Shown here: one piece after another, positions 28,567-38,168 of the stretch
Numbering within the stretch: position 1 is the first letter of the stretch
Layout of the letters: every line of letters starts with the position of its first letter
DNA from: Oceanicoccus sagamiensis
Lineage (GTDB): Bacteria; Pseudomonadota; Gammaproteobacteria; Pseudomonadales; Dasaniaceae
DNA length: 64,000 nucleotides
Assembly (NCBI RefSeq): GCF_002117105.1
Contig: NZ_CP019343.1
Span: 2,232,001 to 2,296,000, forward strand
Direction: 5' to 3'
Position numbers and translations under genes: made by a program
The notes under the pieces: model-generated
What the model was told of the DNA's origin: nothing
The model's database searches: none
The model's input: the letters and a program-made list of their open reading frames with translations, nothing else

Positions 28567-29892
28567 GTGAATACAGGGCTGCTATCCGGCGGAAAGCAAT
28601 CTGGACTAGGCGAGCTTATGGCTCGCCTTCGTTTTGTTCTGATTGCCATAATTATTTATCGAATTGGTACGCATATTCCGGTACCAGGTATTAATCCAGA
28701 CCAGATTGCAGCCATGTTTAACCAGAACCAGGGTACGGTTCTTGGTTTATTCAATATGTTCTCGGGTGGTGCGCTTGAGCGTATGAGTATATTGGCATTG
28801 GGTATCATGCCGTATATCTCAGCTTCCATCATTATGCAGCTGATGAGTGCCGTTAGCCCTCAGCTGGAAGCATTAAAGAAAGATGGTGAAGCTGGTCGTC
28901 GTAAGATAAGCCAGTACACCCGTTACCTGACAGTGATTTTAGCCACTGTACAGGGCACCGGTATGGTGGTTGGTTTAGCCAATTCCGGTATGGCCTACAG
29001 CATGGGGCTATCGTTCTACTTTATCGCGATTGTATCGTTGGTAACCGGTGCGGTCTTTATGATGTGGTTAGGCGAGCAGGTGACTGAGCGCGGTATTGGT
29101 AACGGTATATCGTTATTAATCTTTGCAGGTATTGTTGCCGGTTTACCATCAGCCGTTGGTCAATCGATTGAACAGGCAAGACAAGGCGAACTCAATATCT
29201 TGATATTGTTGCTGATCTTAGCCTTGGCGATTGCCGTTGTTTACTTAGTGGTATTTATTGAGCGCGGTCAGCGTCGTATCACAGTGAACTACGCCAAGCG
29301 CCAGCAAGGTAACAAAGTGATGCAGGGGCAGCAGAGTCATTTGCCCATGAAGGTCAATATGGCGGGTGTTATCCCGGCGATATTTGCCAGCTCACTGTTA
29401 TTATTCCCAGCGTCTATTGCCCAGTGGTTTGGTCAGGGTGAAGGCATGGAGTGGTTGCAGGAAGTATCATTGGCGATTGGCCCGGGCCAGCCTTTGAATA
29501 TTTTACTGTTTACCATGTTGATTGTATTTTTCTGTTTCTTCTATACGGCGTTGATGTTTAACCCGAAAGAAGTGGCCGATAATTTAAAGCGCTCAGGAGC
29601 GTTCTTGCCAGGGATTCGTCCCGGTGAGCAAACAGCCAACTATATTGATAGCGTGTTAACTCGCTTAACGATCTTTGGTTCTTTGTATATTGCCCTGGTC
29701 TGCTTGTTGCCACAGTTTCTGGTGGTAATGTGGAATGTACCGTTCTACTTAGGTGGTACTTCCCTGTTGATTGTTGTGGTCGTGGTTATGGACTTTATGT
29801 CCCAGGTTCAGTCTCATCTGATGTCTCATCAGTATGAAGGCATGATGAAAAAGGCCAACCTCAAAAGTTATGGTAAGGGCAAAGGCGGTTAA
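28567..29892 (+). CDS. secY: Protein translocase subunit SecY
   Basis: 441 aa and ten predicted membrane helices; it forms the SecYEG channel. Recognisable parts are [28 protein letters not shown], the plug/pore region, [17 protein letters not shown] in the cytoplasmic loop, and [22 protein letters not shown]. The start is GTG 28567; no strong ribosome-binding site precedes it, so coupling to rplO is likely. Confidence 0.98.
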   Translation: MNTGLLSGGKQSGLGELMARLRFVLIAIIIYRIGTHIPVPGINPDQIAAMFNQNQGTVLGLFNMFSGGALERMSILALGIMPYISASIIMQLMSAVSPQLEALKKDGEAGRRKISQYTRYLTVILATVQGTGMVVGLANSGMAYSMGLSFYFIAIVSLVTGAVFMMWLGEQVTERGIGNGISLLIFAGIVAGLPSAVGQSIEQARQGELNILILLLILALAIAVVYLVVFIERGQRRITVNYAKRQQGNKVMQGQQSHLPMKVNMAGVIPAIFASSLLLFPASIAQWFGQGEGMEWLQEVSLAIGPGQPLNILLFTMLIVFFCFFYTALMFNPKEVADNLKRSGAFLPGIRPGEQTANYIDSVLTRLTIFGSLYIALVCLLPQFLVVMWNVPFYLGGTSLLIVVVVVMDFMSQVQSHLMSHQYEGMMKKANLKSYGKGKGG

Positions 29893-29942
29893 TCTCCCCC
29901 TTAGCCAGAACCGGTTTATTAAAGTAGTAGTGGAGAAGTGAA

Positions 29943-30059
29943 ATGAAAGTTCGTGCTTCTGTAAAGAAAATCTGTCGTGACTGCAAAGTCGTGCGCCGCA
30001 AAGGTGTTGTTCGTGTTATCTGTAACACAGAGCCTCGCCACAAGCAGCGTCAAGGCTAA
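29943..30059 (+). CDS. rpmJ: 50S ribosomal protein L36
   Basis: 38 aa: [19 protein letters not shown] then [19 protein letters not shown] and TAA. The zinc ligands C11, C14, C27 and H33 are all present, so this is the zinc-binding (C+) form. A TGGAGAAG site lies just upstream. It is the last gene of the spc operon. Confidence 0.97.
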   Translation: MKVRASVKKICRDCKVVRRKGVVRVICNTEPRHKQRQG

Positions 30060-30084
30060 GATCGGGCCATTTGGCCTATCTTAA
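30057..30084 (+). terminator. Hairpin after rpmJ (end of spc operon)
   Basis: AAGAT, GGCC, loop ATTT, GGCC, ATCTT form a stem with small mismatches beginning at the rpmJ stop. The following sequence is AAAATG, not a T run, so it is a weak or partial terminator, or an mRNA-end stabiliser. Confidence 0.4.
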
Positions 30085-30102
30085 AATGTAGTAACGATCA
30101 GG

Positions 30103-30131
30103 TTGATTTTTTATTAATCTGGCGCTAAACT
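30103..30131 (+). promoter_or_regulatory. Candidate promoter of the alpha operon
   Basis: TTGATT (30103-30108), a 17-base spacer and TAAACT (30126-30131) match sigma-70 boxes at four of six positions each. It would give a leader of roughly 105 bases before rpsM, the region where S4 binds in E. coli. Confidence 0.45.
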
Positions 30132-30244
30132 GTCGCGCCTTTTGCGCAGTGGCTCAATTTTAGTGGTTTTTAGCCTGAAATTGAGCAAATCACAGTCAAA
30201 AGGCCGTGTTAAGCGTTAAAAATGAAAGTTTTGGAGTAATTTGG

Positions 30245-30601
30245 ATGGCTCGTATAGCTGGTGTCAACATCCCCGACCATAAACATGCGGTGATCTCGTT
30301 GACCTATATCTACGGTATTGGTCGCCCTACAGCCAAGCAGATTTGTGCTGCTGCGGGTGTTGCTGAAGATACTAAAATTGGTTCTCTGTCAGAAGAGATA
30401 CTGGATACCATCCGTGCTGAAATCGGCAAGGTTAGCGTAGAAGGTGATCTTCGTCGTGAAGTGTCCATGAACATCAAGCGTTTATTGGATTTAGGTTGTT
30501 TCCGTGGCTTGCGTCACCGTAAGAACCTGCCACTTCGTGGTCAGCGTACCAAGACTAATGCCCGGACCCGTAAAGGTCCTCGTAAACCCATTCGTAAGTA
30601 A
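30245..30601 (+). CDS. rpsM: 30S ribosomal protein S13
   Basis: 118 aa from ATG 30245, where the protein begins [20 protein letters not shown] as in all relatives; an upstream in-frame start at 30206 would add 13 foreign residues and is rejected. A TTTTGGAG site lies about 9 bases upstream of 30245. [28 protein letters not shown] forms the C-terminal tail. Confidence 0.97.
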   Translation: MARIAGVNIPDHKHAVISLTYIYGIGRPTAKQICAAAGVAEDTKIGSLSEEILDTIRAEIGKVSVEGDLRREVSMNIKRLLDLGCFRGLRHRKNLPLRGQRTKTNARTRKGPRKPIRK

Positions 30602-30610
30602 TACTTTTTG

Positions 30611-30667
30611 CCCTATTTAGGGTAATAGGTTTACCTAAGAAGAAATAAGTAATTGATTCAATTACTT
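30611..30667. repeat. Inverted repeats in the rpsM-rpsK gap
   Basis: CCCTATTTAGGG (30611-30622) is a 5-bp stem and AAGTAATTGA-T-TCAATTACTT (30647-30667) is a perfect 10-bp inverted repeat with a one-base centre. They occupy the 115-base gap between rpsM and rpsK, wide for this operon, and may shape or protect the mRNA. Confidence 0.5.
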
Positions 30668-30716
30668 TAGTGTAGCTACATCACTTTTGTAGTGCTGATA
30701 TTAGAGTAGGAAGAAA

Positions 30717-31106
30717 ATGGCTAAAGATACTAAGCCGGCCCGTAAAAAGGTCAAAAAGACTGTTGTGGATGGCATTGCGCATATCCACGCGTCTTTTAAC
30801 AACACCATCATTACCATCACAGACCGTCAAGGTAACGCACTCAGCTGGGCAACCGCTGGTGGTTCCGGTTTCCGTGGTTCGCGTAAATCTACCCCCTTCG
30901 CTGCGCAGGTTGCTGCTGAGCGTGCGGGTATCGCAGCCCAGGAATACGGTCTGAAAAACTTAGACGTTGAAGTCAAGGGCCCAGGTCCTGGTCGTGAATC
31001 TGCGGTTCGCGCACTGAACAATGTCGGTTACAAGATTGGTAGCATTAATGACGTTACGCCGATTCCACACAATGGCTGTCGTCCTCCCAAGAAACGTCGC
31101 GTTTAA
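30717..31106 (+). CDS. rpsK: 30S ribosomal protein S11
   Basis: 129 aa. [50 protein letters not shown] and [10 protein letters not shown] are diagnostic of this 30S platform protein. A TAGGAAG site precedes the ATG. Confidence 0.99.
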   Translation: MAKDTKPARKKVKKTVVDGIAHIHASFNNTIITITDRQGNALSWATAGGSGFRGSRKSTPFAAQVAAERAGIAAQEYGLKNLDVEVKGPGPGRESAVRALNNVGYKIGSINDVTPIPHNGCRPPKKRRV

Positions 31107-31128
31107 TTAAGAATACAGGAATACAACA

Positions 31129-31749
31129 ATGGCTAGATACTTAGGCCCTACATGTAAGCTGTCCAGAAGAGAAGGTACAGACCTGTTCTTAAAGAGCGGT
31201 GTTCGTCCTCTGGATTCAAAATGTAAAGCAGAAGCCGCTCCCGGTTTCCACGGCGCCCGTCGCGGTCGTCTGTCGGATTACGGTGTACAGCTTCGTGAAA
31301 AGCAGAAAGTTCGTCGTATCTACGGCGTACTGGAAAAGCAATTTCGCAACTACTATAAAGAAGCTGCTCGTCTGAAGGGCGCAACGGGTGAAAACCTGCT
31401 GCAACTTCTGGAAAGCCGCTTGGATAACGTTGTTTATCGTATGGGTTTCGGCTCAACACGTTCTGAAGCACGCCAGCTGGTTTCTCATAAAGCCATCCTG
31501 GTTAACGACAAAGTCGTTAATATTGCTTCATACCAGGTAAAAGCGGGTGACAAAGTGTCAGTTCGTGAAAAAGCCAAAAATCAATTGCGCGTTAAGAACG
31601 CTCTTGAACTTGCCGGACAGCGTGGCGAGCCAGAGTGGATCGACATTAACGCAGGCAATATGGAAGGTACTTATAAGTCTCAGCCAGATCGTGCTGACCT
31701 TTCTTCCGAGATTAACGAAAACCTGATTGTTGAATTGTACTCTAAGTAA
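31129..31749 (+). CDS. rpsD: 30S ribosomal protein S4
   Basis: 206 aa. [24 protein letters not shown], the S4 RNA-binding domain [30 protein letters not shown] and C-terminal [11 protein letters not shown] are present. S4 starts 30S assembly and represses the alpha operon in E. coli. Confidence 0.99.
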   Translation: MARYLGPTCKLSRREGTDLFLKSGVRPLDSKCKAEAAPGFHGARRGRLSDYGVQLREKQKVRRIYGVLEKQFRNYYKEAARLKGATGENLLQLLESRLDNVVYRMGFGSTRSEARQLVSHKAILVNDKVVNIASYQVKAGDKVSVREKAKNQLRVKNALELAGQRGEPEWIDINAGNMEGTYKSQPDRADLSSEINENLIVELYSK

Positions 31750-31810
31750 TCGTCAGATTACTTAGACTCCAAATCTCAATCTAAAGGACTAATACTACAC
31801 AGGTGTCCAT

Positions 31811-32815
31811 ATGCAGAGTGCAGTAAACGAATTTTTAACGCCACGCGTTATCGATGTAGACGAAGTAAGCTCAACCCGCGCCAAGGTAACTCTTGAGCCA
31901 TTAGAGCGTGGCTTTGGTCATACTTTAGGTAATGCCTTGCGTCGTATTCTGTTGTCTTCCATGCCCGGTTGTGCCGTGACTGAAGTTGAGATCGACGGCG
32001 TGTTGCATGAGTACAGTGCTATTGAAGGTGTTCAGGAAGATGTGATTGAAATCTTGTTGAACCTGAAGGGTGTATCAATTTTGATGCACGGAAAAGACGA
32101 AGCCGTATTAACCTTAAGCAAGTCTGGCGCAGGTCCTGTGACAGCTGGCGATATCCAGGTTGATCACGAAATTGAAATTTCTAACCCTGATCATGTGATT
32201 GCCAACTTAAACGAAGCTGGTTCATTAAACATGAAGCTAACCATCGGCCGCGGCCGTGGTTATATTCCTGCGGATGCTCGTCAAAATGACGAAGAAGAAA
32301 CTCGCAGCATTGGTCGTTTACAGTTAGACGCTTCTTTCAGCCCAGTACACCGCGTCGCTTACGTGGTAGAAAACGCTCGTGTAGAACAGCGTACTGACCT
32401 TGATAAACTGGTTCTGGATCTTGAGACCAACGGTACTATCGATCCTGAAGAAGCGATTCGTCGTGCAGCAACCATCTTACAGCAGCAGCTGTCAGTATTT
32501 GTTGACCTTGAAAGTGAAAAAGAAGCTGAGCCAGAGGAAGAGGAAGACGAAGTCGATCCAATTCTACTGCGTCCGGTTGATGATCTTGAGTTAACTGTAC
32601 GTTCAGCCAACTGTCTGAAAGCAGAAAATATTTACTACATTGGTGACCTTGTTCAGCGCACAGAAGTTGAGCTGCTGAAAACCCCTAACTTGGGTAAGAA
32701 GTCACTGACAGAAATTAAAGACGTTTTGGCGTCACGTGGTTTGTCTTTAGGTTTACGCCTGGACAATTGGCCACCTGCCAGCCTTAAAAACGATGACAAG
32801 CTGTTAGCTTCTTAA
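31811..32815 (+). CDS. rpoA: RNA polymerase alpha subunit
   Basis: 334 aa. The N-terminal domain has [26 protein letters not shown] (dimer and beta contact) and the C-terminal domain [23 protein letters not shown] and [19 protein letters not shown], which contacts UP elements and activators. An acidic linker (EPEEEEDE) joins them. Confidence 0.99.
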   Translation: MQSAVNEFLTPRVIDVDEVSSTRAKVTLEPLERGFGHTLGNALRRILLSSMPGCAVTEVEIDGVLHEYSAIEGVQEDVIEILLNLKGVSILMHGKDEAVLTLSKSGAGPVTAGDIQVDHEIEISNPDHVIANLNEAGSLNMKLTIGRGRGYIPADARQNDEEETRSIGRLQLDASFSPVHRVAYVVENARVEQRTDLDKLVLDLETNGTIDPEEAIRRAATILQQQLSVFVDLESEKEAEPEEEEDEVDPILLRPVDDLELTVRSANCLKAENIYYIGDLVQRTEVELLKTPNLGKKSLTEIKDVLASRGLSLGLRLDNWPPASLKNDDKLLAS

Positions 32816-32892
32816 TAACAGCTGCTTAATCGTAACGTCATAGTATTAACCGGGATAGGTAAACTATCCCGAAAGAAATAGGAAATAGACCC

Positions 32893-33285
32893 ATGCGTCA
32901 TCGTCATAGTGGCCGCCAGCTAAACCGTAACAGCTCACATCGCAAAGCGATGTTCCGCAATATGGTTAATTCATTAGTTGAGCACGAGCTGATTAAAACT
33001 ACATTGCCTAAGGCAAAAGAATTGCGTCGTCATGCCGAGCCGCTAATTACTTTAGGTAAAACTGATTCAGTAGCAAACCGTCGTTTGGCTTTTGATCGTA
33101 CTCGCGATAAAGCTACCGTGGGTAAATTGTTCTCTGACCTTGGCCCGCGTTACCAGGAGCGTCCAGGAGGTTACATCCGTATCCTTAAGGCTGGCTACCG
33201 CACCGGTGACAAAGCGCCAATGGCCTATGTTGAGTTGGTAGATCGCCCAGAAGTAGATGATATCTTCGAGGACGATGAGGATTAA
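32893..33285 (+). CDS. rplQ: 50S ribosomal protein L17
   Basis: 130 aa. [46 protein letters not shown] and [24 protein letters not shown] are diagnostic. An acidic tail (DDIFEDDED) ends the protein. It is the last alpha-operon gene, followed by a strong terminator. Confidence 0.98.
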   Translation: MRHRHSGRQLNRNSSHRKAMFRNMVNSLVEHELIKTTLPKAKELRRHAEPLITLGKTDSVANRRLAFDRTRDKATVGKLFSDLGPRYQERPGGYIRILKAGYRTGDKAPMAYVELVDRPEVDDIFEDDED

Positions 33286-33315
33286 GATCCAAGCCTGATG
33301 GCTGGGTCGATCCTT

Positions 33316-33345
33316 AAAAAACCGGACTTTTTAGTTCGGTTTTTT
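33316..33345 (+). terminator. Rho-independent terminator of the ribosomal operons
   Basis: AAAAAACCGGAC (33316-33327) pairs with GTTCGGTTTTTT (33334-33345) around TTTTTA, with one G-U pair and a T-tract. The A and T runs on both sides make it potentially bidirectional. Confidence 0.92.
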
Positions 33346-33392
33346 ATTGCCTGTCAATCAGAGATGCAGAGACGATAATAGAAAGGTTAACC

Positions 33393-34415
33393 ATGAAAGC
33401 GATACAGGTACATACGTTTGGCGGCCCTGAACAACTGGTCTATTCAGACACCGTTACCACCCCGGAACCTGGTGCCACTCAAGTCCTAATACAAAACAGC
33501 TACGCAGGATTAAATTTTAAAGATACCTTGACCCGCAGTGGTGCCTATCATGGTGGCAATCCTGATCTGCCTTTTATTCCTGGTATAGAAGCCTCAGGTG
33601 TTATTACTGCCGTAGGTGATAAGGTCAGTCAGTTTGCGGTGGGAGACCGGGTCGCCTATATGACCGGCACCATGAGTACCAAAGAAAACAACTGTTACGC
33701 GCAATACACAGCTTTTGATGCAGGCTCCAATATAGTCAAGATACCCGATGAGATAAGCATGGAACAAGCCTGTGCCTGTATGGTGCAGGGCCTGACCGGC
33801 CATTACCTGACGACTGATGCTTATCGAGTGAAAACAGGGGACTGGGTGTTAATTCATGGTGCCGGTGGCGGCTTGGGTATGATGCTGACTCAGTTATGTA
33901 AAAGAGCGGGAGCTACAGTGATTGGTACCTGTGGCAGCGTCAGCAAAGCTAAACAGGCCTTGGAGAATGGTTGCGACTTTGCCATTGATTACTCAGCCGA
34001 GGATTTTGTCGCACAAGTAAAGAGCCTCACTAAAAACCGAGGTGTTAATGCCGTTTATGACGGTATTGGCAAAACTACCTTTCTACCCGGTCTGGATACG
34101 TTGGCCAAACGGGGTACGATGGTGCTGTTTGGCAATGCCTGTGGTGAGCACCCCGACCCTATTGCGCCTACGTTATTAGCCCAGAAAGGCTCGCTTAGCT
34201 TAATTCGGCCAGCACTCTACGATTACCTGTTATCGCAACAGGAAATGCAAATTCGCGCTACTGACTTGTTTGGTTTTATACAAGAGGGCAGTTTGAATAT
34301 TCCTGTCAGCGCATATTATCCGTTGGATCAGGCTGCACAAGCCCATCGTGATTTAGAGCAGCGCTCGGTCATAGGCAAGGCTCTGTTCAGTATCGATGAC
34401 GGTAGCACTTGCTAG
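33393..34415 (+). CDS. NADPH:quinone oxidoreductase / zinc-independent alcohol dehydrogenase family
   Basis: 340 aa, medium-chain dehydrogenase/reductase of the quinone oxidoreductase (QOR) type. The N-terminal GroES-like part has AGLNFKDTLTRSGAYHGGNP and FIPGIEASGVI. The nucleotide-binding loop is HGAGGGLGMMLTQLCKRAG (about 151-169). No zinc-binding cysteines are apparent. A GAAAGGTTAACC-type site precedes the ATG. It stands alone after the rplQ terminator. The substrate is unknown; reduction of quinones or enals is the family norm. Confidence 0.88.
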   Translation: MKAIQVHTFGGPEQLVYSDTVTTPEPGATQVLIQNSYAGLNFKDTLTRSGAYHGGNPDLPFIPGIEASGVITAVGDKVSQFAVGDRVAYMTGTMSTKENNCYAQYTAFDAGSNIVKIPDEISMEQACACMVQGLTGHYLTTDAYRVKTGDWVLIHGAGGGLGMMLTQLCKRAGATVIGTCGSVSKAKQALENGCDFAIDYSAEDFVAQVKSLTKNRGVNAVYDGIGKTTFLPGLDTLAKRGTMVLFGNACGEHPDPIAPTLLAQKGSLSLIRPALYDYLLSQQEMQIRATDLFGFIQEGSLNIPVSAYYPLDQAAQAHRDLEQRSVIGKALFSIDDGSTC

Positions 34416-34561
34416 AAGATGGGCTTCCAATGATAGGAGAGGGTGTAAATAATACACATTCATGCCTTTTACTTAACTGGTTCTATAAGAGGGTTGCTTG
34501 AAATTTGTGCTGCTCTATGTAAATCTCAGTATCGAACAATAATAATTAAACGGAGTTATTT

Positions 34562-35236
34562 ATGAAAAAACTAATAAAACACACCCTTTTTCTATCCTTG
34601 CCCTTGGTTTTATCTTTTGCCTCTTCAGCTTTTTCCGCCGTCATTTTAGTGTCCGATGACCGCAGTTATGAATATGCGGGTAGTGGTGGCAGCGGGGCTT
34701 ATTCGCCCTCGACGCCTTTTGCCCTTTGGCAGCGTGGTTATCAGGGAAGAAGCCAGACATCTGTCATTAGCACTTCGGGTTTTTCTGCCTCGGGTTCAGC
34801 GGATGCTTATTCGGACTATGACTGGTCACAGTCAGAGTCTATTTTCGATTTTACCTTTCAGTTGACGTCCCATTACCGCTTAACGATTACCGGTCTGGTT
34901 TGGGGGCAAGAAGAGCAGTGGGGTGAGGGTAATGCCTCCAGTAAGCTGTATGAAGGTAGCCAGACCACTAGTTCTAATGCCTTATACAGCGTCAGTGTGT
35001 CGGCAGGTTATGGCTATGAAGAGGCAGCGGTTAATTATTCAGATATATTAGGGCCGGGTGTTTATCGTTTTAAAACCATTGCCAATCCCTATACCATGAT
35101 TGCCTCTTCCGGTTTCAGTGTATCGGGCAATTTTGTTTCAGTGCCGGCACCGCCTTCAGCAGTCCCTGTTCCAGCCGCTGCCTGGCTTTTTGGTTCGGCG
35201 CTACTGGGTTTAATAGGTGTGCGTCGTAGCAAGTAA
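34562..35236 (+). CDS. Exported protein with VPLPA-CTERM-type sorting signal
   Basis: 224 aa. A signal peptide (KLIKHTLFLSLPLVLSFASSAFS) is followed by a Ser/Tyr/Gly-rich beta domain. The C-terminus has AVPVPAAAWLFGSALLGLIG and then VRRSK, the tripartite pattern (Pro motif, hydrophobic helix, basic tail) of VPLPA-CTERM proteins processed by exosortases. Such proteins are linked to exopolysaccharide and matrix export, and the XrtA-type polysaccharide genes at the window end fit. The exosortase is not in the window. An ACGGAG site lies upstream of the ATG. Confidence 0.85.
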   Translation: MKKLIKHTLFLSLPLVLSFASSAFSAVILVSDDRSYEYAGSGGSGAYSPSTPFALWQRGYQGRSQTSVISTSGFSASGSADAYSDYDWSQSESIFDFTFQLTSHYRLTITGLVWGQEEQWGEGNASSKLYEGSQTTSSNALYSVSVSAGYGYEEAAVNYSDILGPGVYRFKTIANPYTMIASSGFSVSGNFVSVPAPPSAVPVPAAAWLFGSALLGLIGVRRSK

Positions 35237-35275
35237 CTACAGGGCTTTTAGCAGAATTTGTGCAGCTGGTAGCTA

Positions 35276-35644
35276 TTACTGGGCAACCCGGTGTTTGATA
35301 TAAGATCGCTTGGAGGTGATTTTATTACCCGCAAAGGTAAAAATATCACAGCCATCGATTTCTACCGCGCTACCATCAGTGCGGTTACCGACAAAAGTCC
35401 ATTCTGAGCAGCCGTGATTGCCCTGTACAAAGTGCAGGGCATCGATAAATCTTACTTCGGGTATCTCCGTCCATACCTCAATAAAGCGTGCCCTGACGGC
35501 TTCATAGCCCTTAATGCGAGTGCCGTACTTTTCGGTACCGCCACCGGTTTCAAACACGCAGTCTTCGGACATAAAACTCATGATAGTGTCGATATCATGA
35601 GCGTTCCAGGCATCACTGTAGTGAATCAGGTCATCAGTCGTCAT
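35276..35644 (-). CDS. NTF2/SnoaL-like protein
   Basis: About 122 aa from ATG 35644, preceded on the minus strand by AGGAAA five bases away; longer in-frame starts exist but lack such a site. The fold is suggested by the sequence MTTDDLIHYSDAWNAHDIDTIMSF, FETGGGTEKYGTRIKGYEAVRARF and GCSEWTFVGNRTDGS. Members are small catalytic or ligand-binding barrels. It is transcribed divergently from the metallo-beta-lactamase-like genes. Confidence 0.8.
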   Translation of the reverse strand: MTTDDLIHYSDAWNAHDIDTIMSFMSEDCVFETGGGTEKYGTRIKGYEAVRARFIEVWTEIPEVRFIDALHFVQGNHGCSEWTFVGNRTDGSAVEIDGCDIFTFAGNKITSKRSYIKHRVAQ

Positions 35645-35792
35645 GGTCTTTCCTGCATCGGGTTTATTATTCCTAAGCATATCGCCGGCTATCGCTAGCG
35701 ACAAGCGCATTAAACCTACCTCTAAGCTTGGCCTGGTTAGACTTCATCTTTGCTTATGGGGTATTCTGCTTATTGCCCACTGGAGACCCATA

Positions 35793-36695
35793 ATGAAAAT
35801 AATCTTTTATCTCCTGCTTCTCTGTATCGCCACACCTGTTTACAGTACGGCAGCTAATACTAACCGTTACCAGCTTGAACCCCTGGCTGAGGGCCTGTTC
35901 AGCTTTCGCTATGGCACTGACCGAACTCTGGTGGTGGTGGGTGAAAAAGGCGTAGCAATAACCGATCCGATTAATGCGGATGCTGCCAGGGCGCTACAGC
36001 AGAGTCTGGTTGATATCACTAGCCTTCCGGTGACCGATATTATCTACACCAATTCATTTTTTAATCGAGTGGCAGGTGCCCGGAGTTTTAAACAGCAGGG
36101 CGCTCGTATTACTTCGCAGCAGCGTTGTGCTGATAATTTGCAGAAAACCCCCGGCAAAAATATTGTGCCGGTCGATACAGTTTATCAAGACACTTACCGT
36201 GTTGATGTCGGTGGTGCCAAACTGGATTTATATTATTTGGGTGAAAGTTATGGCACCTGTTTATCAGTGGTGATTGCCAGACCAGCTAATATAATGATGA
36301 TCTTTGGCCTCGTTAATAGCGATGCGGCCGCAGTCCCCAGCGACCCAACTCTGGCTAATTATTATTTGCATAATCTCTTACCCTTTTTTGATCGGGTTGA
36401 GGCCTTGGCACAGGCTGAAAATATTCAGGCTATCGTGGGCAGCTATGCCAGACCAGGGGGGACACCGGTGGTTTATAGTCAGGCACTTGGTCCGGTCAGT
36501 CTCGTGTCAGAACAGAAAAAGTTTTGGCAGCTCTTATTAGGCGCCGTTGAAAAGGATTATCAGCAGCAAATATCTGCTCGGGCCCTGGGTAATCGTTTGG
36601 ATATGGACACCTTTTCTGGCTTTGCGGATTTCGATGAAAAGCGGCTAAAGATAATGACAAGAAGAGTGTATTCACTCTACCGGATAGGGCGTTGA
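35793..36695 (+). CDS. Metallo-beta-lactamase-fold protein lacking all metal ligands (pseudoenzyme)
   Basis: 300 aa from ATG 35793, where TGGAGA and a signal peptide (MKIIFYLLLLCIATPVYS) support this start rather than the longer open frame. The fold matches its downstream paralogue: SFRYGTDRTLVVVGEKGVAITDPINADAARAL, then IIYTNSFFNRVAGARSFKQQG. Where the paralogue has HSHWDH, this one has NSFFNR; the later His and Asp ligands are also replaced (GESYGTC, IFGLVN, GSYARPG). So it should not bind zinc. It is exported and one base separates it from the paralogue, which suggests a partner or regulatory role. Confidence 0.82.
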   Translation: MKIIFYLLLLCIATPVYSTAANTNRYQLEPLAEGLFSFRYGTDRTLVVVGEKGVAITDPINADAARALQQSLVDITSLPVTDIIYTNSFFNRVAGARSFKQQGARITSQQRCADNLQKTPGKNIVPVDTVYQDTYRVDVGGAKLDLYYLGESYGTCLSVVIARPANIMMIFGLVNSDAAAVPSDPTLANYYLHNLLPFFDRVEALAQAENIQAIVGSYARPGGTPVVYSQALGPVSLVSEQKKFWQLLLGAVEKDYQQQISARALGNRLDMDTFSGFADFDEKRLKIMTRRVYSLYRIGR

Positions 36696-36696
36696 T

Positions 36697-37674
36697 ATGA
36701 ATTATTCCAAATCGCTGATTATCTTTTTGCTATTGCTATTTTCTCTACAGACGGTTGCAGGTTTGCATGCAGGCAAAACACGGAAAATGTTTATGCCCGG
36801 TGTACCCTTTTATGAAACCGAGGACTTGGGCGGTGGGCTTTATGCGTTTCGTTATGGCCCTTACCGCAATATTTTTGTGGTAGGTGATGATGGTGTGATT
36901 GCTACTGACCCGATTGATGTTCGCGCGGCCAAGCCACTGCGTGAAGAAATTGCAAAAATTACTGACCTGCCGGTAAAGTATGTTGCCTATTCCCACTCCC
37001 ATTGGGATCACGCCTCAGGTGGTCAGATTTTTAAACAGGCGGGTGCCGAATTTGTAGCGCAGCAGGAATGCGCTAAGAATATGTCCGAAACACCGCATCC
37101 TGATGTCGTCCCTCCCGATATCACCTTTGATCAGCAATACAGCATTAAGCTGAAAAATGCTTCGCTGGATATGTATTACTTTGGCCCCAGCCATGATGAC
37201 TGTATGGTGGTGATGATTGCCAAACCCGCCAATATTTTATTTGTGGTGGACATTACCAGTGCGCCTACCGGCTGGGAAATGGAATATAACCCGACTATGG
37301 CTGAAGGCTATCTGTTTAATATGGTGCCTTATTTAAAAGCGGTGGAAGCCCTGGCTGATCGAGAAGGTGTTAAGCAAATCGTTAGCGGCCATATGGCCAT
37401 CGGCTATAACGATAAAAACCGTATTTTTGTACAGCCTTCAGTCGGGCCCATTGATGCGGTGCGTGAAAAACGTATTTTTTGGGAAATTTTATTTGCATCA
37501 GTAGAACGTGAGTTGGCCAAAGGGACTTCGCTGGATAATATGCCGGATAAGTTATTAGCTTCACCGCAATTCAAAGAAGAGTTTTTAGATAATCTGCACA
37601 AGCGTAATTGGCGCGATAGTGAGATGTGGATTTTATTACGAAGAGTAGGTACCTATGTTACTACGGGCCGCTAA
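36697..37674 (+). CDS. Exported metallo-beta-lactamase-fold hydrolase
   Basis: 325 aa with a signal peptide (LIIFLLLLFSLQTVAGLHA). The zinc motif HSHWDHASGG (about 103-112) is intact, as are later ligands in GPSHDDC, FVVDIT and SGHMAIG. It resembles SoxH/quinoprotein-relay-associated or hydroxyacylglutathione-hydrolase-like periplasmic enzymes, but the substrate cannot be read from the sequence. It follows the pseudoenzyme by one base (stop TGA then ATG), and a VOC and an NTF2-like gene follow in the same direction, likely as one operon. Confidence 0.86.
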   Translation: MNYSKSLIIFLLLLFSLQTVAGLHAGKTRKMFMPGVPFYETEDLGGGLYAFRYGPYRNIFVVGDDGVIATDPIDVRAAKPLREEIAKITDLPVKYVAYSHSHWDHASGGQIFKQAGAEFVAQQECAKNMSETPHPDVVPPDITFDQQYSIKLKNASLDMYYFGPSHDDCMVVMIAKPANILFVVDITSAPTGWEMEYNPTMAEGYLFNMVPYLKAVEALADREGVKQIVSGHMAIGYNDKNRIFVQPSVGPIDAVREKRIFWEILFASVERELAKGTSLDNMPDKLLASPQFKEEFLDNLHKRNWRDSEMWILLRRVGTYVTTGR

Positions 37675-37692
37675 AGTTTATAGGGGGAAATT

Positions 37693-38145
37693 ATGATTGT
37701 AGGTGTGCATCATATAGCGATTGGCGTTGATGATTTTGACAAAGGGCTGAAATTTTATACCGAGGCTTTGGGCTTTGAAGTGGTTCAGCAAGCTGAGATA
37801 AAAGATAACCCCTTGGCTGATGGTGCTATTGGCCTGGAAAATATTCAGGCACAAATGGCGATGCTAAAAGCCCCCAATGCTTATCTTGAATTATGGCAGT
37901 ACAGCAATCCTGCGCCTAAAGATTTGCGTTCCAGACCTTGCGACTATGGTTACCCTCATATCGCATTGCAGGTCGATAATATTCAGCAGGAATATGACCG
38001 TTTAAAACAACATGGTATGGAATTTGTGGGTGAGGTAGCTCACTTTGAAGATAAAATTTCTGCCATCTATGGGCGTGACCCCTGCGGTAATATCATTGAG
38101 CTCTATGAGATTAAGTCCGATGAATTCGCTCAGTTGGCACGTTAG
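37693..38145 (+). CDS. VOC (glyoxalase/dioxygenase superfamily) protein
   Basis: 150 aa with two beta-alpha-beta-beta-beta modules: VGVHHIAIGVDDFDKGLKFYTEALGFEVV, YPHIALQVDNIQQEYDRLKQHGMEFVGE and GRDPCGNIIELYEI. The likely metal ligands are H6 or H7, H in YPHIAL and E in IIELYE. The superfamily covers glyoxalase I, extradiol dioxygenases and epimerases, so the reaction is open. An AGGGGGAAATT site precedes the ATG. Confidence 0.84.
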   Translation: MIVGVHHIAIGVDDFDKGLKFYTEALGFEVVQQAEIKDNPLADGAIGLENIQAQMAMLKAPNAYLELWQYSNPAPKDLRSRPCDYGYPHIALQVDNIQQEYDRLKQHGMEFVGEVAHFEDKISAIYGRDPCGNIIELYEIKSDEFAQLAR

Positions 38146-38168
38146 AACAATTATACCGGGGTCGATCT

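Noticed and set aside
30206-30244. Longer S13 start at 30206
   Set aside because: It adds 13 residues absent from S13 and lacks a good ribosome-binding site; ATG 30245 fits the family.
35643-35792. Longer N-terminus for the ligand-less MBL-fold protein
   Set aside because: The added 50 residues overlap the divergent NTF2-like gene start, and a signal peptide with a ribosome-binding site begins at 35793.
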